From contig JAZBPX010000066.1 in NCBI GenBank assembly GCA_036351775.1, positions 94,804-158,803 on the forward strand: DNA of 64,000 nucleotides. The letters run 5' to 3'. Positions 52,384 to 61,501 of this stretch are shown here, piece by piece. The stretch is from Pacificimonas sp036351775 (GTDB lineage: Bacteria > Pseudomonadota > Alphaproteobacteria > Sphingomonadales > Sphingomonadaceae). The notes below the pieces were generated by a model. That model saw only the letters and a program-made list of their open reading frames with translations, searched no databases and had not been told where the DNA came from. The first letter of the stretch is position 1. Each line of letters begins with the position of its first letter. The translations under genes and the position numbers were made by a program.

Positions 52384-53285
52384 TGGAAAGCGGCAGCCTG
52401 CTTCCCGCCGATGAACGAACCGAGGATGTCGTACTCGGCTTCACGATTCCGGAACGCTCCGGCCGGGGCCGTGTCGCGCGCCTCGGCGACACACTGGGCG
52501 TGATCCTGTCCGCGCACGACTACCCGCCGCGTCTCGCTCGCCTGCTCGGCGAGGCCCTCGTTCTGACAACCCTGATCGGCTCCGCATTGAAGGGCGACGA
52601 GGGCCAGACGACCATCCAGGCCCGCGCAGAGGGTGGCCCCGTCGATCTGCTCGTTTGCGACTACCGGGCTGGCGAGCTTCGCGGCTATCTCCGCATCGCG
52701 AACGCAGACACCCCTCTAGGAGAGGACGCCGACCTCTCGGAAATCTTCGGCAAGGGCTATCTCGCCGTTACCATCGACCGGGCAGAGGGCAAGGAACGCT
52801 ATCAGGGCATCGTCGAACTGACCGGCGCATCCCTATCCGAGGCCGCCCAACGCTATTTCGAAAGCTCCGAGCAGATCCCCACACTGCTGCGCGCCGATGT
52901 CCGCCTTGGCCCGGATGGGTGGCATGCCGGCGGGCTACTCCTTCAGCTTCTCGGCCGTCAGGAAGAGGGCGGCGAACGCCTGCATGTTCGAGAAGATCGC
53001 GAGGACTGGGCGCATCTGGAGGCGCTCGGCGCAACCGTGACGGCCAACGAACTTTCCGACGCCGAGCTACCCCTGACCACCTTACTCTGGCGGCTGTTTA
53101 ACGAGGATGAGGTGCGCATCATTCCGGCTGTCCCCTTGTCGCGCGGATGCCGCTGCTCCGCGGCGATGATCGAGGACCGCTTGTCGACCCTTGGCGACGA
53201 CCAGAAGGCCGAACTCCGCGAAGATGACGGCCTGGTCCGCGTCGACTGCGAATTCTGCTCCCGCCAGTTCGCGGTCAGCATTTAA
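52383..53285 (+). CDS. hslO: Redox-regulated chaperone Hsp33
   Basis: 300 residues. The N-terminal domain (LARLLGEALVLTTLIGSALKGDEGQTTIQARAEGGPVDLLVCDYRAGELRGYLR) and the C-terminal redox switch are clear: CRC in LSRGCRCSAAMIEDRL and CEFC in RVDCEFCSRQF, the four zinc cysteines. Oxidation releases zinc and turns it into a holdase. The gene ends the argD-argF-hslO operon, an arrangement common in alphaproteobacteria. Confidence 0.93.
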   Translation: MESGSLLPADERTEDVVLGFTIPERSGRGRVARLGDTLGVILSAHDYPPRLARLLGEALVLTTLIGSALKGDEGQTTIQARAEGGPVDLLVCDYRAGELRGYLRIANADTPLGEDADLSEIFGKGYLAVTIDRAEGKERYQGIVELTGASLSEAAQRYFESSEQIPTLLRADVRLGPDGWHAGGLLLQLLGRQEEGGERLHVREDREDWAHLEALGATVTANELSDAELPLTTLLWRLFNEDEVRIIPAVPLSRGCRCSAAMIEDRLSTLGDDQKAELREDDGLVRVDCEFCSRQFAVSI

Positions 53286-53339
53286 CGCCGCACAGCAACG
53301 CGAGAGCCATACACCCCGGCGTCCAATCCCCTACCCTAT

Positions 53340-53513
53340 TGTCATCTTTGCGAAGGCGGGGATCTTTCAGGCAAGAACAACTGAACCGCCGTCCCCACCG
53401 CCATTCCCGCGCACCGGGAAGTGCCAAAACGCCGCCCCCTCCGTCATCCCCGCGCACGCGGAAATGCCAAAACGCCGCCCCCTCCGTCATTCCCGCGCAC
53501 GCGGGGATCCAGG
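53340..53513. repeat. GTCATCCCCGCG-type repeats with a 43-bp tandem duplication
   Basis: Copies of the repeat family seen at 2398-2567 lie at 53340-53366, 53442-53460 and 53487-53513, with a decayed copy near 53400-53420. Between them the unit from GCCAAAACGCC to the next repeat (53423 and 53466) is duplicated with a 43-base period. This fills most of the 315-base gap between the convergent hslO and metZ genes. No gene is seen in the gap. Confidence 0.8.
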
Positions 53514-53600
53514 GGAAGGCGATGGCGAAGCCGAGCCTGCGCTTTCACGCCGCGACCGGATTCTCGCCTGCGCAGGAAGCCCGAAAGTAAACGTAAGGTT

Positions 53601-54809
53601 CTAGAGCCCGACCGCCCTTAGCGCCTGGTCCAGGTCCTCGATCAGATCCTCTGGGTCTTCTAGGCCGACCGACAGCCGCAGCATGCCCTCGCTGATGCCC
53701 ATCGCGGCGCGGCCCTCTTCACCCACGCCGTAATGTGTGGTCGACGCCGGATGCGTGCAGAGCGAACGGGAATCGCCGATGTTGTTCGAAATATCGACCA
53801 GTTCCAGCGCATCCAGCAGCCCGTGCGCCTGCTTGCGGCCGCCATCGAGCGTCATGGCCATGATCGTTCCGCCTGCCGACATCTGCCGCATTGCCAGTTC
53901 ATGCTGCGGGTGCGACGCCAGCCCCGGATATAACAGCGTCGGTACGCGTCCATTCAGGAACGACGCGACCCTCAGCGCATTCTCTGACTGCCGCGCCATA
54001 CGTATATCCAGCGTCTCGAGACTTTTATGGACCACCCAGGCATTGAACGGCGACAGGGTTGGGCCGGTATTGCGCTGGAACGGCAGCAGCGTGTCGTTGA
54101 TGAACTCCGCGCTCCCCAGCACCGCCCCGGCCAGCACCCTGCCCTGCCCGTCCATCATCTTGGTCGCGGAATAGGCAACGATATCCGCACCATATTCCAT
54201 CGGCCTCTGCAGGACCGGCGTCGCAAAGGCATTGTCCACCACCAGCTGCGCGCCCGCATCATGGGCGATGTCCGCAACGGCCTGCATATCCACGATATCC
54301 AAGGTCGGGTTCGCGGGCGTTTCAAGGAAGAACAGCTTGGTGTTCGGCCGCCGTGCTTTCGCCCAGGCATCCACGTCTCGGCCGTCCACGGTTGTCACTT
54401 CGATACCGAACCGCGGCATCAACTCATCGCACAGCCACTTGCACGACCCGAACAGCGCCTTCGCCGCCACCATATGATCGCCGGTCGACAGCTGGCTCAG
54501 CAGCGTTGCCGTCATCGCCGCCATGCCGCTCGCCTGCGTCCGGCACGCCTCCGCGCCCTCCATCAGGCACAGCCGCTCCTCCAGCATCGCGACTGTAGGA
54601 TTCTGCAGACGGGAATATGTCATCCCGTCATCGTCCCCCCGGAACCGCGCCGCCGCTGTCTCCGCCAAATCGTAAGAATAACCCGACGTTACGAATATCC
54701 CCTCCGACGTCTCATCGAAGTCGCTGCGCAGCGTTCCGCCCCGAACGGCCTGCGTCGCCGGCCGCCAGTTCCGGGTCTTCGCCCGATCATGTCCTGTCTT
54801 CCTGTCCAT
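53601..54809 (-). CDS. metZ: O-succinylhomoserine sulfhydrylase
   Basis: 402 residues of the Cys/Met PLP enzyme family. TRNWRPATQAVRGGTLRSDFDETSEGIFVTSGYSYDLAETAAARF is the MetZ-type N-terminus; YSRLQNPTVAMLEERL, ETPANPTLDIVDM and the PLP Lys in DIVAYSATKMMDGQGRVLAGAVL complete it. It makes homocysteine directly from O-succinylhomoserine and sulfide. A small shared promoter region (72 bases) separates it from the divergent SDR; no SAM riboswitch is evident. Confidence 0.9.
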   Translation of the reverse strand: MDRKTGHDRAKTRNWRPATQAVRGGTLRSDFDETSEGIFVTSGYSYDLAETAAARFRGDDDGMTYSRLQNPTVAMLEERLCLMEGAEACRTQASGMAAMTATLLSQLSTGDHMVAAKALFGSCKWLCDELMPRFGIEVTTVDGRDVDAWAKARRPNTKLFFLETPANPTLDIVDMQAVADIAHDAGAQLVVDNAFATPVLQRPMEYGADIVAYSATKMMDGQGRVLAGAVLGSAEFINDTLLPFQRNTGPTLSPFNAWVVHKSLETLDIRMARQSENALRVASFLNGRVPTLLYPGLASHPQHELAMRQMSAGGTIMAMTLDGGRKQAHGLLDALELVDISNNIGDSRSLCTHPASTTHYGVGEEGRAAMGISEGMLRLSVGLEDPEDLIEDLDQALRAVGL

Positions 54810-54881
54810 TCAGCCCGGTTGCCTTCCCCGGCAGCGCCGGTCAATCGCCGGACAAACCGCAAAGATCAGGAGACTTCGCCC

Positions 54882-55673
54882 GTGGACGTCAACGCTCTCT
54901 TCAGCCTCGAAGGCAAAACTGCCCTCGTAACCGGCGGATCACGCGGCATCGGCCGCATGATCGTTGAGGGTTTCCTCGGCGCTGGTGCCAAGAAAATCTA
55001 CATCAGCGCGCGCAAGATCGAACAGGTCATGGGCGCTGCCGAGGAACTCGGCGACCGCGTCGAAGCGATCCCGATGGACATTTCGTCGCTGGAGGGCTGC
55101 GAACAGCTCGCTGCCGAGATCGCAAAGCGCGAGGATACGCTGGACCTCCTCGTAAACAACGCGGGCGCCGCCTGGGGCGCTGACTACACAGAGTTTCCAG
55201 AGGCAGGCTGGGACAAGGTGATGGACCTCAACGTCAAGTCACTTTTCTTCCTGACGAAAGCCTTGCATCCCCAGCTGACCGCTGCGGCAACAGATACAGT
55301 TCCAGCAAAGGTTATTAACATCGCCTCCATCGACGGCATGCGCCTAAACGCGATGGAAACCTACTCTTACCAAGCCTCGAAGGCCGCTGTCATTCAGCTG
55401 ACGAAGCGCATGGCTGCGCGACTGGTTAGGGAGAACATCTATGTGAACGCCATCGCGCCCGGGGCCTTCGCCTCCGAGATGAACCGTGTTGCGCGCGATC
55501 ACGCAGGTGCCATCGCAACCGGCATTCCCGCAAAGCGCGTCGGCGATCCGGAAGACATGGCCGCGGCCGCGATCTATCTCGCCGCCCAATCCGGGAACTA
55601 CGTAATCGGACATACGGTCGTCGTCGATGGCGGTCTCGTACATGCAGCCCTGCCAGAAGCAGGACCAAGCTGA
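54882..55673 (+). CDS. SDR-family oxidoreductase
   Basis: 263 residues from a GTG start at 54882 (VDVNALFSLEGKTALVTGGSRGIGRMI), with CAGGAG 9 bases upstream. It has the cofactor motif TGGSRGIG, NNAGAAWG, catalytic Ser in INIASIDGM and YSYQASK, and ends IGHTVVVDGGLVHA. It resembles gluconate 5-dehydrogenase and 3-oxoacyl-ACP reductase relatives; the substrate is not known. It is divergent from metZ and converges on the broken MFS gene 8 bases away. Confidence 0.85.
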   Translation: MDVNALFSLEGKTALVTGGSRGIGRMIVEGFLGAGAKKIYISARKIEQVMGAAEELGDRVEAIPMDISSLEGCEQLAAEIAKREDTLDLLVNNAGAAWGADYTEFPEAGWDKVMDLNVKSLFFLTKALHPQLTAAATDTVPAKVINIASIDGMRLNAMETYSYQASKAAVIQLTKRMAARLVRENIYVNAIAPGAFASEMNRVARDHAGAIATGIPAKRVGDPEDMAAAAIYLAAQSGNYVIGHTVVVDGGLVHAALPEAGPS

Positions 55674-55681
55674 CTCAGCGT

Positions 55682-56932
55682 TCAAGAATTACGGCGTTCG
55701 AATAGGCGACCCCGCTCTGTAGCCAGTACAATCAGAAATGTGGTCAAGCCGAGACCGAGAAATCCGGCAACGACGGGTACTACGCTGCCATCATATTGCT
55801 GACCGATCAGGAAGCCGAAGAACGCCGCCATCGTTGTCGTCGCAAAACCAAAAGCCGCGCTTGCAGTCCCGGCGATATGGCCGAGCGGTTCCATGATGAT
55901 CGCGTTGAAATTCGAACCAATGAACCCAAAACAGGCGAACATCAGCGCAAACATTGGAAAAAACAGATAGAGCTGCTCGCCTACACTCGTCATTAGGAGG
56001 AGGAGGAGCGCGGCGAGTACATTGAAGCCGAGCAGCGCAGCGTGACTAATCCGGCGCATACCGAACCGCTCGACCAGTCTTGAGTTCGTCAGACTGGCAG
56101 CCGACATCGTTGCCGCTATGCCCGCGAACCAGAGAACGAACGTTTCTTCCTGTCCGAACACTTCCCTGAAAACCTGTTCTGATGAGCCGATGAACCCGAA
56201 CAGCGAGCCAAAGATAACCCCGCTGGCCAGCATATAGCCAAGGCTGGTTCTGTGTGAGAGCGCTTCGCGGTAGGCGCCGAAAGAGGCTGCAAATGACAAC
56301 GGCGCTCGTTCGCCTTGCGGCAGGGTCTCCGGCAGTCTGCGCAGCACCCAGATCAGGCTAACGACACCTGCGACAAACAATGCGGCAAACATGCCCTGCC
56401 ATGGCGCAACGAAAAGGATCAACTGGCCCAATGCGGGCGCGAGGATCGGCACAATCATGAATACCGTCATCACAAGCGACATGATCTTCGCCATGCTTCG
56501 TCCGGCATGAAGGTCGCGCACAATGGAGACAGCGACCACACGCACCCCGCCCGCCGCGACGCCCTAGAGGAAGCGAGCGCCCAACAGCGCTTCGAATGAC
56601 GTAACTAGTGAGCAGAGGCCCGCGATCGTCGCATAGGCGGCGAGACACGACAAAAGCACAGGTCGCCGCCCGAACCGGTCCGACAGAGGCCCGAAGACAA
56701 TTTGCGGTGCACCAAAACCCAGGACGTAGGCGAAGATCACGAGCTGCTGCCGGTTTGCGCCTTCGCCAGTCGCGGCTATTCCATAAGAGGCACCGATCTC
56801 GTTGAGCGCAGGCAGCATGATGTCGATGGCGAGGGCATTTAGTGCCATCAGAAATGCTGTCAGCGCGACGAGTTCAGCCGTTCTGAGGCTAGGGATCGCC
56901 GTGTCGCCGCTCCCGCTAGGAGCGTGGGTCAC
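55682..56932 (-). pseudogene. Bcr/CflA-type MFS efflux transporter interrupted by one in-frame amber codon
   Basis: The 417-codon frame encodes a drug-resistance MFS protein: 12 helices, motif A in FGPLSDRFGRRPVLL and the Bcr/CflA phrase VRDLHAGRSMAKIMSLVMTVFMIVPILAPALGQL. It is split by a single TAG (complement of 56564-56566) between LLGARFL and GVAAGGVRVVAVSIVRD, where the family has Gln (CAG). No frameshift occurs; the second part is open to its end. Its ATG overlaps the RND stop (ATGA), so it was the third gene of the efflux operon. It is a pseudogene unless amber is suppressed. Confidence 0.85.
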
Positions 56933-59900
56933 TCGGCAGGAATCGAGCCGGCGTCGCGGTCCGCAATCTGCTCGTTCAGTTTCCTTGAAACCGCTTCAGG
57001 CGAAGAGGTTCCGCGGGACAAGAGCCAGTAGAACGCCGGAATAACAAACAGGGTCAACAGGGTCGAGATCGACACACCCCAAACCACAACCGTTCCGATA
57101 GCCTTCCGGCTCTCTGCCCCTGCGCCGACAGCGAGCATCAGAGGCAGCGCACCGGAAACAGTTGCAATGGAGGTCATCGCAACCGGACGAAGCCGCCGTT
57201 TCGCCGCCTCGATGATTGCGCTCTCGAATGGTTTCCCGGCGTCGCGCAGCTGATTTGCGAACTCGACGATCAAAATACCGTTCTTGGCCGCCAGACCGAC
57301 CAGCATAACCAAACCAATCTGCGAATAAATGTTCAGCGAACCCCCCATCACCAGAAGGCCGACCACGCCTCCGCCAACGGCGAGGGGGACGCCAAGCACA
57401 ATCACCAGTGGACTGATGAAGCTCTCGAACTGCGCTGCCAGCACCAGATAAACGAGCACTACCGTGAATGCTAAAACCAGCCAGATGGAGCCGCCGGTCT
57501 GCTTGAGTGCGCGGCTTTGCCCCTCGTAGCCGACAGCCGTGACCTCGGGCAGATCAGCCGCCTGCTGTTCAAGAAAATGAAGAGCGCTACCGAGCGAAGC
57601 CCCTTCGTTAAGCGTTCCATTCAGCGTGATCGCACGTAGCTTGTTGAACCGGCGAAGCTCACCCGCCTCCGCTTGGCTACGGACGGTAACCAGTGCGGAC
57701 AACGGCACGACCTGATCCTCGCGCCCGCGAACATACACGCCGCCCAGATCCTCCGGTGTTACACGATCCGCCGCTTCAGCCTGCAGGATCACATCATACT
57801 CTTCGCCGCGGTCGACATAGGTTCCGGCCCTGCGAGAGCCCATCATGGTTTCCAGCGTGCGGCCGATTTCTTGCACGGAAACACCAAGGTCCGCAGCGCG
57901 AACGGTATCGACATCAACGACGAGTTGCGGCCGTGTCTCTTCATAGTCGGCGTCCAGTGTGGCGATGTCAGACGAGTCTGCGGCAGCATCGAGCAGCACG
58001 TCGCGTGCGCGCTGTAATTCCTCATAGGTGTCGCCGGCGATGACGAACTGGATTGGCTCGCCGCCGCCGCCGCCGAGGCCCCCGCCCGGAAACGCGAAGG
58101 CGCTGGCCTGCGGGTATGGCGAAAGCACCTCTCGAAGTGCGCTTGCCGCTTCGGCGGTCGTCATGTTGCGCTCATCCCAGGGCTTGGCGAAAATAATCAT
58201 GCGACCGCTGGAAAAATCGCCCGAGGGGCCCCAGGACGCTGGCGCGCGGAGAATGATGCGGCGGAGGGGAATGTCCGGGTCGGTGTAATCCTCGTCGATC
58301 AGGGGGGTGGTAAGCTCCTCGACGTCATTCATGACCTGGACGAGCTTTTCCCATCCGGCGCCCTCGGCGATGTTGATGCCGCCGAAGATGAAGCCGGTAT
58401 CTTCTGACGGAGCGAGTTCCTGCTCCAGGGTCTGGAAGGCGAAGAAGGCGGCGATTCCGGTTGTGCCGATGGCGACGAGACCGATGGGAATGGGATGTCG
58501 GATAAGACGGTGCAAGACGCTTTCGTAGCGGGTGCTGACCCGTTCGAAATTGCGGTCGACGAAGCGGGTGAGGCCGGTCGATTCGCCCTCTTTCCTCAAT
58601 ATGTTAGCGCACATTACCGGGATGAGGGTGAGCGCCGTGAAGGTCGATATCGAGACCGCGACAATCATGGTGATCGCGAGTTCCCGAAACAGAAGGCCCG
58701 TATTTCCCGGCAGGAACATCAATGGAATGAATACCGCGATGGTAACGGCCGTCGTTGCAAGAACAGCGAAACCGACCTGCCGCGCGCCGGCAAAGGCGGC
58801 AAGAAGACGGCGTTCTCCCTGTTCTATGCGGTGGTAAATATTTTCCAAAACGACGATCGCATCGTCCACCACGAGACCAATGGCCATGACGAGAGCGAGA
58901 AGCGTTAACAGGTTGATCGAGAGCCCGAACTGCCACAGCGCAAAGAAAGTGCCGATCAACGAGACGGGAACGGTTACGGCCGGAATGATGGTGGCGCGAA
59001 GCGATCCGAGGAACAGATAGATGACGGCGACCACCAGAAGCGCGGCAATGGCAAGGGTGGACCAGACATTCTCAATGGCCTTTGCAATGAAAACCGAACT
59101 GTCCCAGCTAATCGCGAGATCAACGTCGGAAGGAAGCAGCGGCTTCACCTCCTCCATCCGCGCCTGGACATCTCTTGCGACAGCCAGGGTGTTGGCACCG
59201 GACTGGCGCACAATCCCGATACCGACGCCCGGTTCACCGTTCGCGCGGAAATAGTCGTACTGGTCGGCGGCATCGAGCTCCACGCGCGCAACGTCTCCAA
59301 GGCGCAGGAGCGAGCCGTCGTCACCCCGCCGAACGACAAGGCCCTGAAAGTCCTCAACCGATTCGTAGGCGCGGGCAATGCGAACGGTCAGGTTCGCATC
59401 TGCGGACTCTACGCGGCCTGCGGGAAGCTCCACATTCTCACGCCGCAGCGCCGCCTCAAGATCCGCGGGTGTCAGGCGGTATGCCGCGAGCGCCTCCTTA
59501 TCGAGCCAGACGCGGATCGAAGGCCGTTCGCCGCCACCGCGCACACGCGCGACGCCGTCGATGGAGGAGAAGCGGTCGAGAAGGACACGGTCGACATAAT
59601 CGGCCAGCCAGAGGGGATCGCGATCTGGGGCCGTCACGTTCAGCCACATGATCGGACGCGCATCGCCCTCGACCTTGTTCACCTCCGGCGGCTCGGCCTC
59701 CTCCGGCAGGTTATCGAGCGCGCCCGAGACCCGGTCACGAACGTCATTCGCAGCGCTGTCGACATCACGGTCCGGACTGAATTCGATGGTTACCGATGCG
59801 CGCCCATCCCGGCTGGACGAACGGATCGTGTCGATACCCTCGATCCCGGCCACCCGGTCCTCAAGAATTTGCGTAATCCGGCTCTCGACGACCGATGCAG

Positions 59901-60063
59901 CGGCACCGGGATAATTGACATCCACACTGACAACCGGGGGATCGATCGCGGGGTATTCCCTGACCGGAAGCTGGAAGAAACCAACGAGCCCGGCGAGCAC
60001 CAGCAGGAGCGCGAGAACCACAGCAAAAACGGGCCGCTTTACCGATACGTCCGAAAGAATCAT
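56929..60063 (-). CDS. RND (HAE1-family) multidrug efflux pump, inner-membrane subunit
   Basis: 1044 residues with 12 membrane helices and two large periplasmic loops. The N-terminus MILSDVSVKRPVFAVVLALLLVLAG, the proton-relay pair in GLVVDDAIVVLENIYHRIEQG and SLIGTFFALWQFGLSINLLTLLALVMAIG are typical of AcrB-like pumps. Loop 2 and the final helices (TSIATVSGALPLMLAVGAGAESRKAIGTVVVWGV) are intact. It takes drugs or lipids from the membrane and drives them out with protons. The start overlaps the adaptor stop (TGATG). No TolC gene is nearby. Confidence 0.92.
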   Translation of the reverse strand: MILSDVSVKRPVFAVVLALLLVLAGLVGFFQLPVREYPAIDPPVVSVDVNYPGAAASVVESRITQILEDRVAGIEGIDTIRSSSRDGRASVTIEFSPDRDVDSAANDVRDRVSGALDNLPEEAEPPEVNKVEGDARPIMWLNVTAPDRDPLWLADYVDRVLLDRFSSIDGVARVRGGGERPSIRVWLDKEALAAYRLTPADLEAALRRENVELPAGRVESADANLTVRIARAYESVEDFQGLVVRRGDDGSLLRLGDVARVELDAADQYDYFRANGEPGVGIGIVRQSGANTLAVARDVQARMEEVKPLLPSDVDLAISWDSSVFIAKAIENVWSTLAIAALLVVAVIYLFLGSLRATIIPAVTVPVSLIGTFFALWQFGLSINLLTLLALVMAIGLVVDDAIVVLENIYHRIEQGERRLLAAFAGARQVGFAVLATTAVTIAVFIPLMFLPGNTGLLFRELAITMIVAVSISTFTALTLIPVMCANILRKEGESTGLTRFVDRNFERVSTRYESVLHRLIRHPIPIGLVAIGTTGIAAFFAFQTLEQELAPSEDTGFIFGGINIAEGAGWEKLVQVMNDVEELTTPLIDEDYTDPDIPLRRIILRAPASWGPSGDFSSGRMIIFAKPWDERNMTTAEAASALREVLSPYPQASAFAFPGGGLGGGGGEPIQFVIAGDTYEELQRARDVLLDAAADSSDIATLDADYEETRPQLVVDVDTVRAADLGVSVQEIGRTLETMMGSRRAGTYVDRGEEYDVILQAEAADRVTPEDLGGVYVRGREDQVVPLSALVTVRSQAEAGELRRFNKLRAITLNGTLNEGASLGSALHFLEQQAADLPEVTAVGYEGQSRALKQTGGSIWLVLAFTVVLVYLVLAAQFESFISPLVIVLGVPLAVGGGVVGLLVMGGSLNIYSQIGLVMLVGLAAKNGILIVEFANQLRDAGKPFESAIIEAAKRRLRPVAMTSIATVSGALPLMLAVGAGAESRKAIGTVVVWGVSISTLLTLFVIPAFYWLLSRGTSSPEAVSRKLNEQIADRDAGSIPAE

Positions 60064-61157
60064 GGCGACGCTGCCTCCTGCGAGCCGCCGCGAGCACCGC
60101 CGCCACTGCCGCCGCGTGCCGTCACCGGCGCATCGTCGCGGACCTTGACGGTCCCATCGGCCACAATGCGGTCGCCCTCCTGAACGCCGCCCAGGATTTC
60201 AACCATGCCATCCTGGCGAATACCCGTGTCGACCGAGGTGCGCCGGGCAATCGAATCCTCATCGATGCGAAACACGAATTGCTGGTCGCCCTGGGCTAGC
60301 AGTGCCGTTTCCGGGACAGCAAGGCTGCGGCGGGCATCAGAGACGATATTGACGGACAACAGCATACCGGGCCGAAGTCGCCGCTGCGGATTGGGAAGGA
60401 CCGCGCGTATTGTTACGGAGCGGGACAACGGATCGACGACAGGGTCGATCCCGTCGATCTGGCCGCGAAAAATTTCGCCCTGATAAGCGGCGGCCCGCGC
60501 CTCGATCGCCTGCCCCTCCTGAATGGCCGACAGGAACTGTTCGGGTACGGTAAAGTCCAGCTTGATCCGCGAGATATCGCTAAGCGTTGCTATCGGCGTC
60601 CCCGCATTGACGATCGCCCCTTCGGAAATCGTGCGCAGACCCAGAACACCGGCAAATGGTGCGCGGATCACGCGGTCCCCGATACGCGAGCGAATGGCCG
60701 CCGCATCGGCGCGCGCCGCATCCCGGGCAGCGATCTGTTCCTCAAGCGAAGCCCGCGTGGCGAACCCGCGGTCCGAAAGCTCTTCCAGCCGTTCAAGCTG
60801 CTGCCCGGCCTGGCGCGACCGCGCCTCGACCGCGGCGAGGTCGGCAGCCTCCTCTCCGCGCGACAACTGCGCGATGACCGCGCCGCGGTCGACGGCGGCA
60901 CCGTCAGTGAAGTAGAGCCGGTCGATCCGTTCCGTGACCGGCGCGGTCAGAACCGTCTGCTCGTTCGCAAACGCGGTCCCGACAGCCTCGATCTCACTGG
61001 AGAAATCCGCCATCTCGACAGTGCCGCCCACCACAACGGCGCTGCGGTTCCAGTCGCCCATCTGTTCCTCTTCGCTGGAACAGGCGGACAGCGCCAAGGT
61101 GAGAAGCGCCGCGCAGCAGACAGCCGCTAGGCCCCTATCTGGTCTATCCACTCGCAA
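60060..61157 (-). CDS. RND efflux periplasmic adaptor (membrane fusion protein), lipoprotein
   Basis: 365 residues. A lipobox LALSAC follows a short signal (cleavage before C about 26), so it is likely a lipid-anchored periplasmic protein. A beta-barrel/lipoyl pattern (EAVGTAFANEQTVLTAPVTERIDRLYFTDGAAVDRGAVIAQL ... VIRAPFAGVLGLRTISEGAIVNAGTPIATL) brackets a helical hairpin (about 95-150). It links the RND pump to an outer-membrane channel. The start is TTG 61157 or GTG 61151; both keep the signal. First gene of the efflux operon. Confidence 0.9.
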   Translation of the reverse strand: MRVDRPDRGLAAVCCAALLTLALSACSSEEEQMGDWNRSAVVVGGTVEMADFSSEIEAVGTAFANEQTVLTAPVTERIDRLYFTDGAAVDRGAVIAQLSRGEEAADLAAVEARSRQAGQQLERLEELSDRGFATRASLEEQIAARDAARADAAAIRSRIGDRVIRAPFAGVLGLRTISEGAIVNAGTPIATLSDISRIKLDFTVPEQFLSAIQEGQAIEARAAAYQGEIFRGQIDGIDPVVDPLSRSVTIRAVLPNPQRRLRPGMLLSVNIVSDARRSLAVPETALLAQGDQQFVFRIDEDSIARRTSVDTGIRQDGMVEILGGVQEGDRIVADGTVKVRDDAPVTARGGSGGGARGGSQEAASP

Positions 61158-61409
61158 ACTGGCGCACCTCGCTCAAACCTGACGCCGTGGACGAAACCCA
61201 TGACGCCGCTCCGGTTCCCCATCGCGCGTCACGGCCCCAACGTCCACTCAAAAGGTCTGAAGCACACGAGGCTGCGACATGCTGACCTGTCAGGTCGAAA
61301 GCAGGCGCGGCGCGGCAACCGCGCCGGAATAACGCTTCGCGCGTCCGATGGCCGGTAGCGACGTGGTCAATGACGCCCACAGCTACGGGCCATGTTCATG
61401 TGAAGAGCT
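61158..61409. other. Gap without recognisable gene
   Basis: Between the efflux operon and the PEP-CTERM gene there are 344 bases with no frame that resembles a protein. The only structure seen is the hairpin at 61410-61436. Confidence 0.5.
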
Positions 61410-61436
61410 GCCGGAGGCCGTTCGGCTCCGGCTTTT
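61410..61436 (+). terminator. Terminator-like hairpin on the plus strand with no gene before it
   Basis: GCCGGAG (61410-61416) pairs with CTCCGGC (61426-61432) around a 9-base loop and is followed by TTTT. It points along the plus strand, yet the neighbouring genes on both sides run on the minus strand. Either it ends an unrecognised short RNA from 61158-61409, or it works weakly for the PEP-CTERM gene on the minus strand. Confidence 0.45.
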
Positions 61437-61501
61437 GAGGGTCAGACCAAGCGGCCGCGCCTCAGCCGAACCGGCCGCAGATGCCGCCGCGTAGCGTTGC
61501 C

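Noticed and set aside
53400..53513. Possible CRISPR-like array
   Set aside because: Only two to three units with a 43-base period, the unit itself includes an interspersed repeat, there are no unique spacers of equal size and no cas genes.
54810..54881. SAM-II type riboswitch before metZ
   Set aside because: The 72-base region is short and no SAM-II pseudoknot motif could be found by eye; a covariance search would settle it.
55682..56545. The C-terminal MFS frame as a separate, intact 287-residue gene
   Set aside because: It continues the upstream frame across a single TAG with no frameshift, and lacks the first helices and its own ribosome site, so it is one broken gene.
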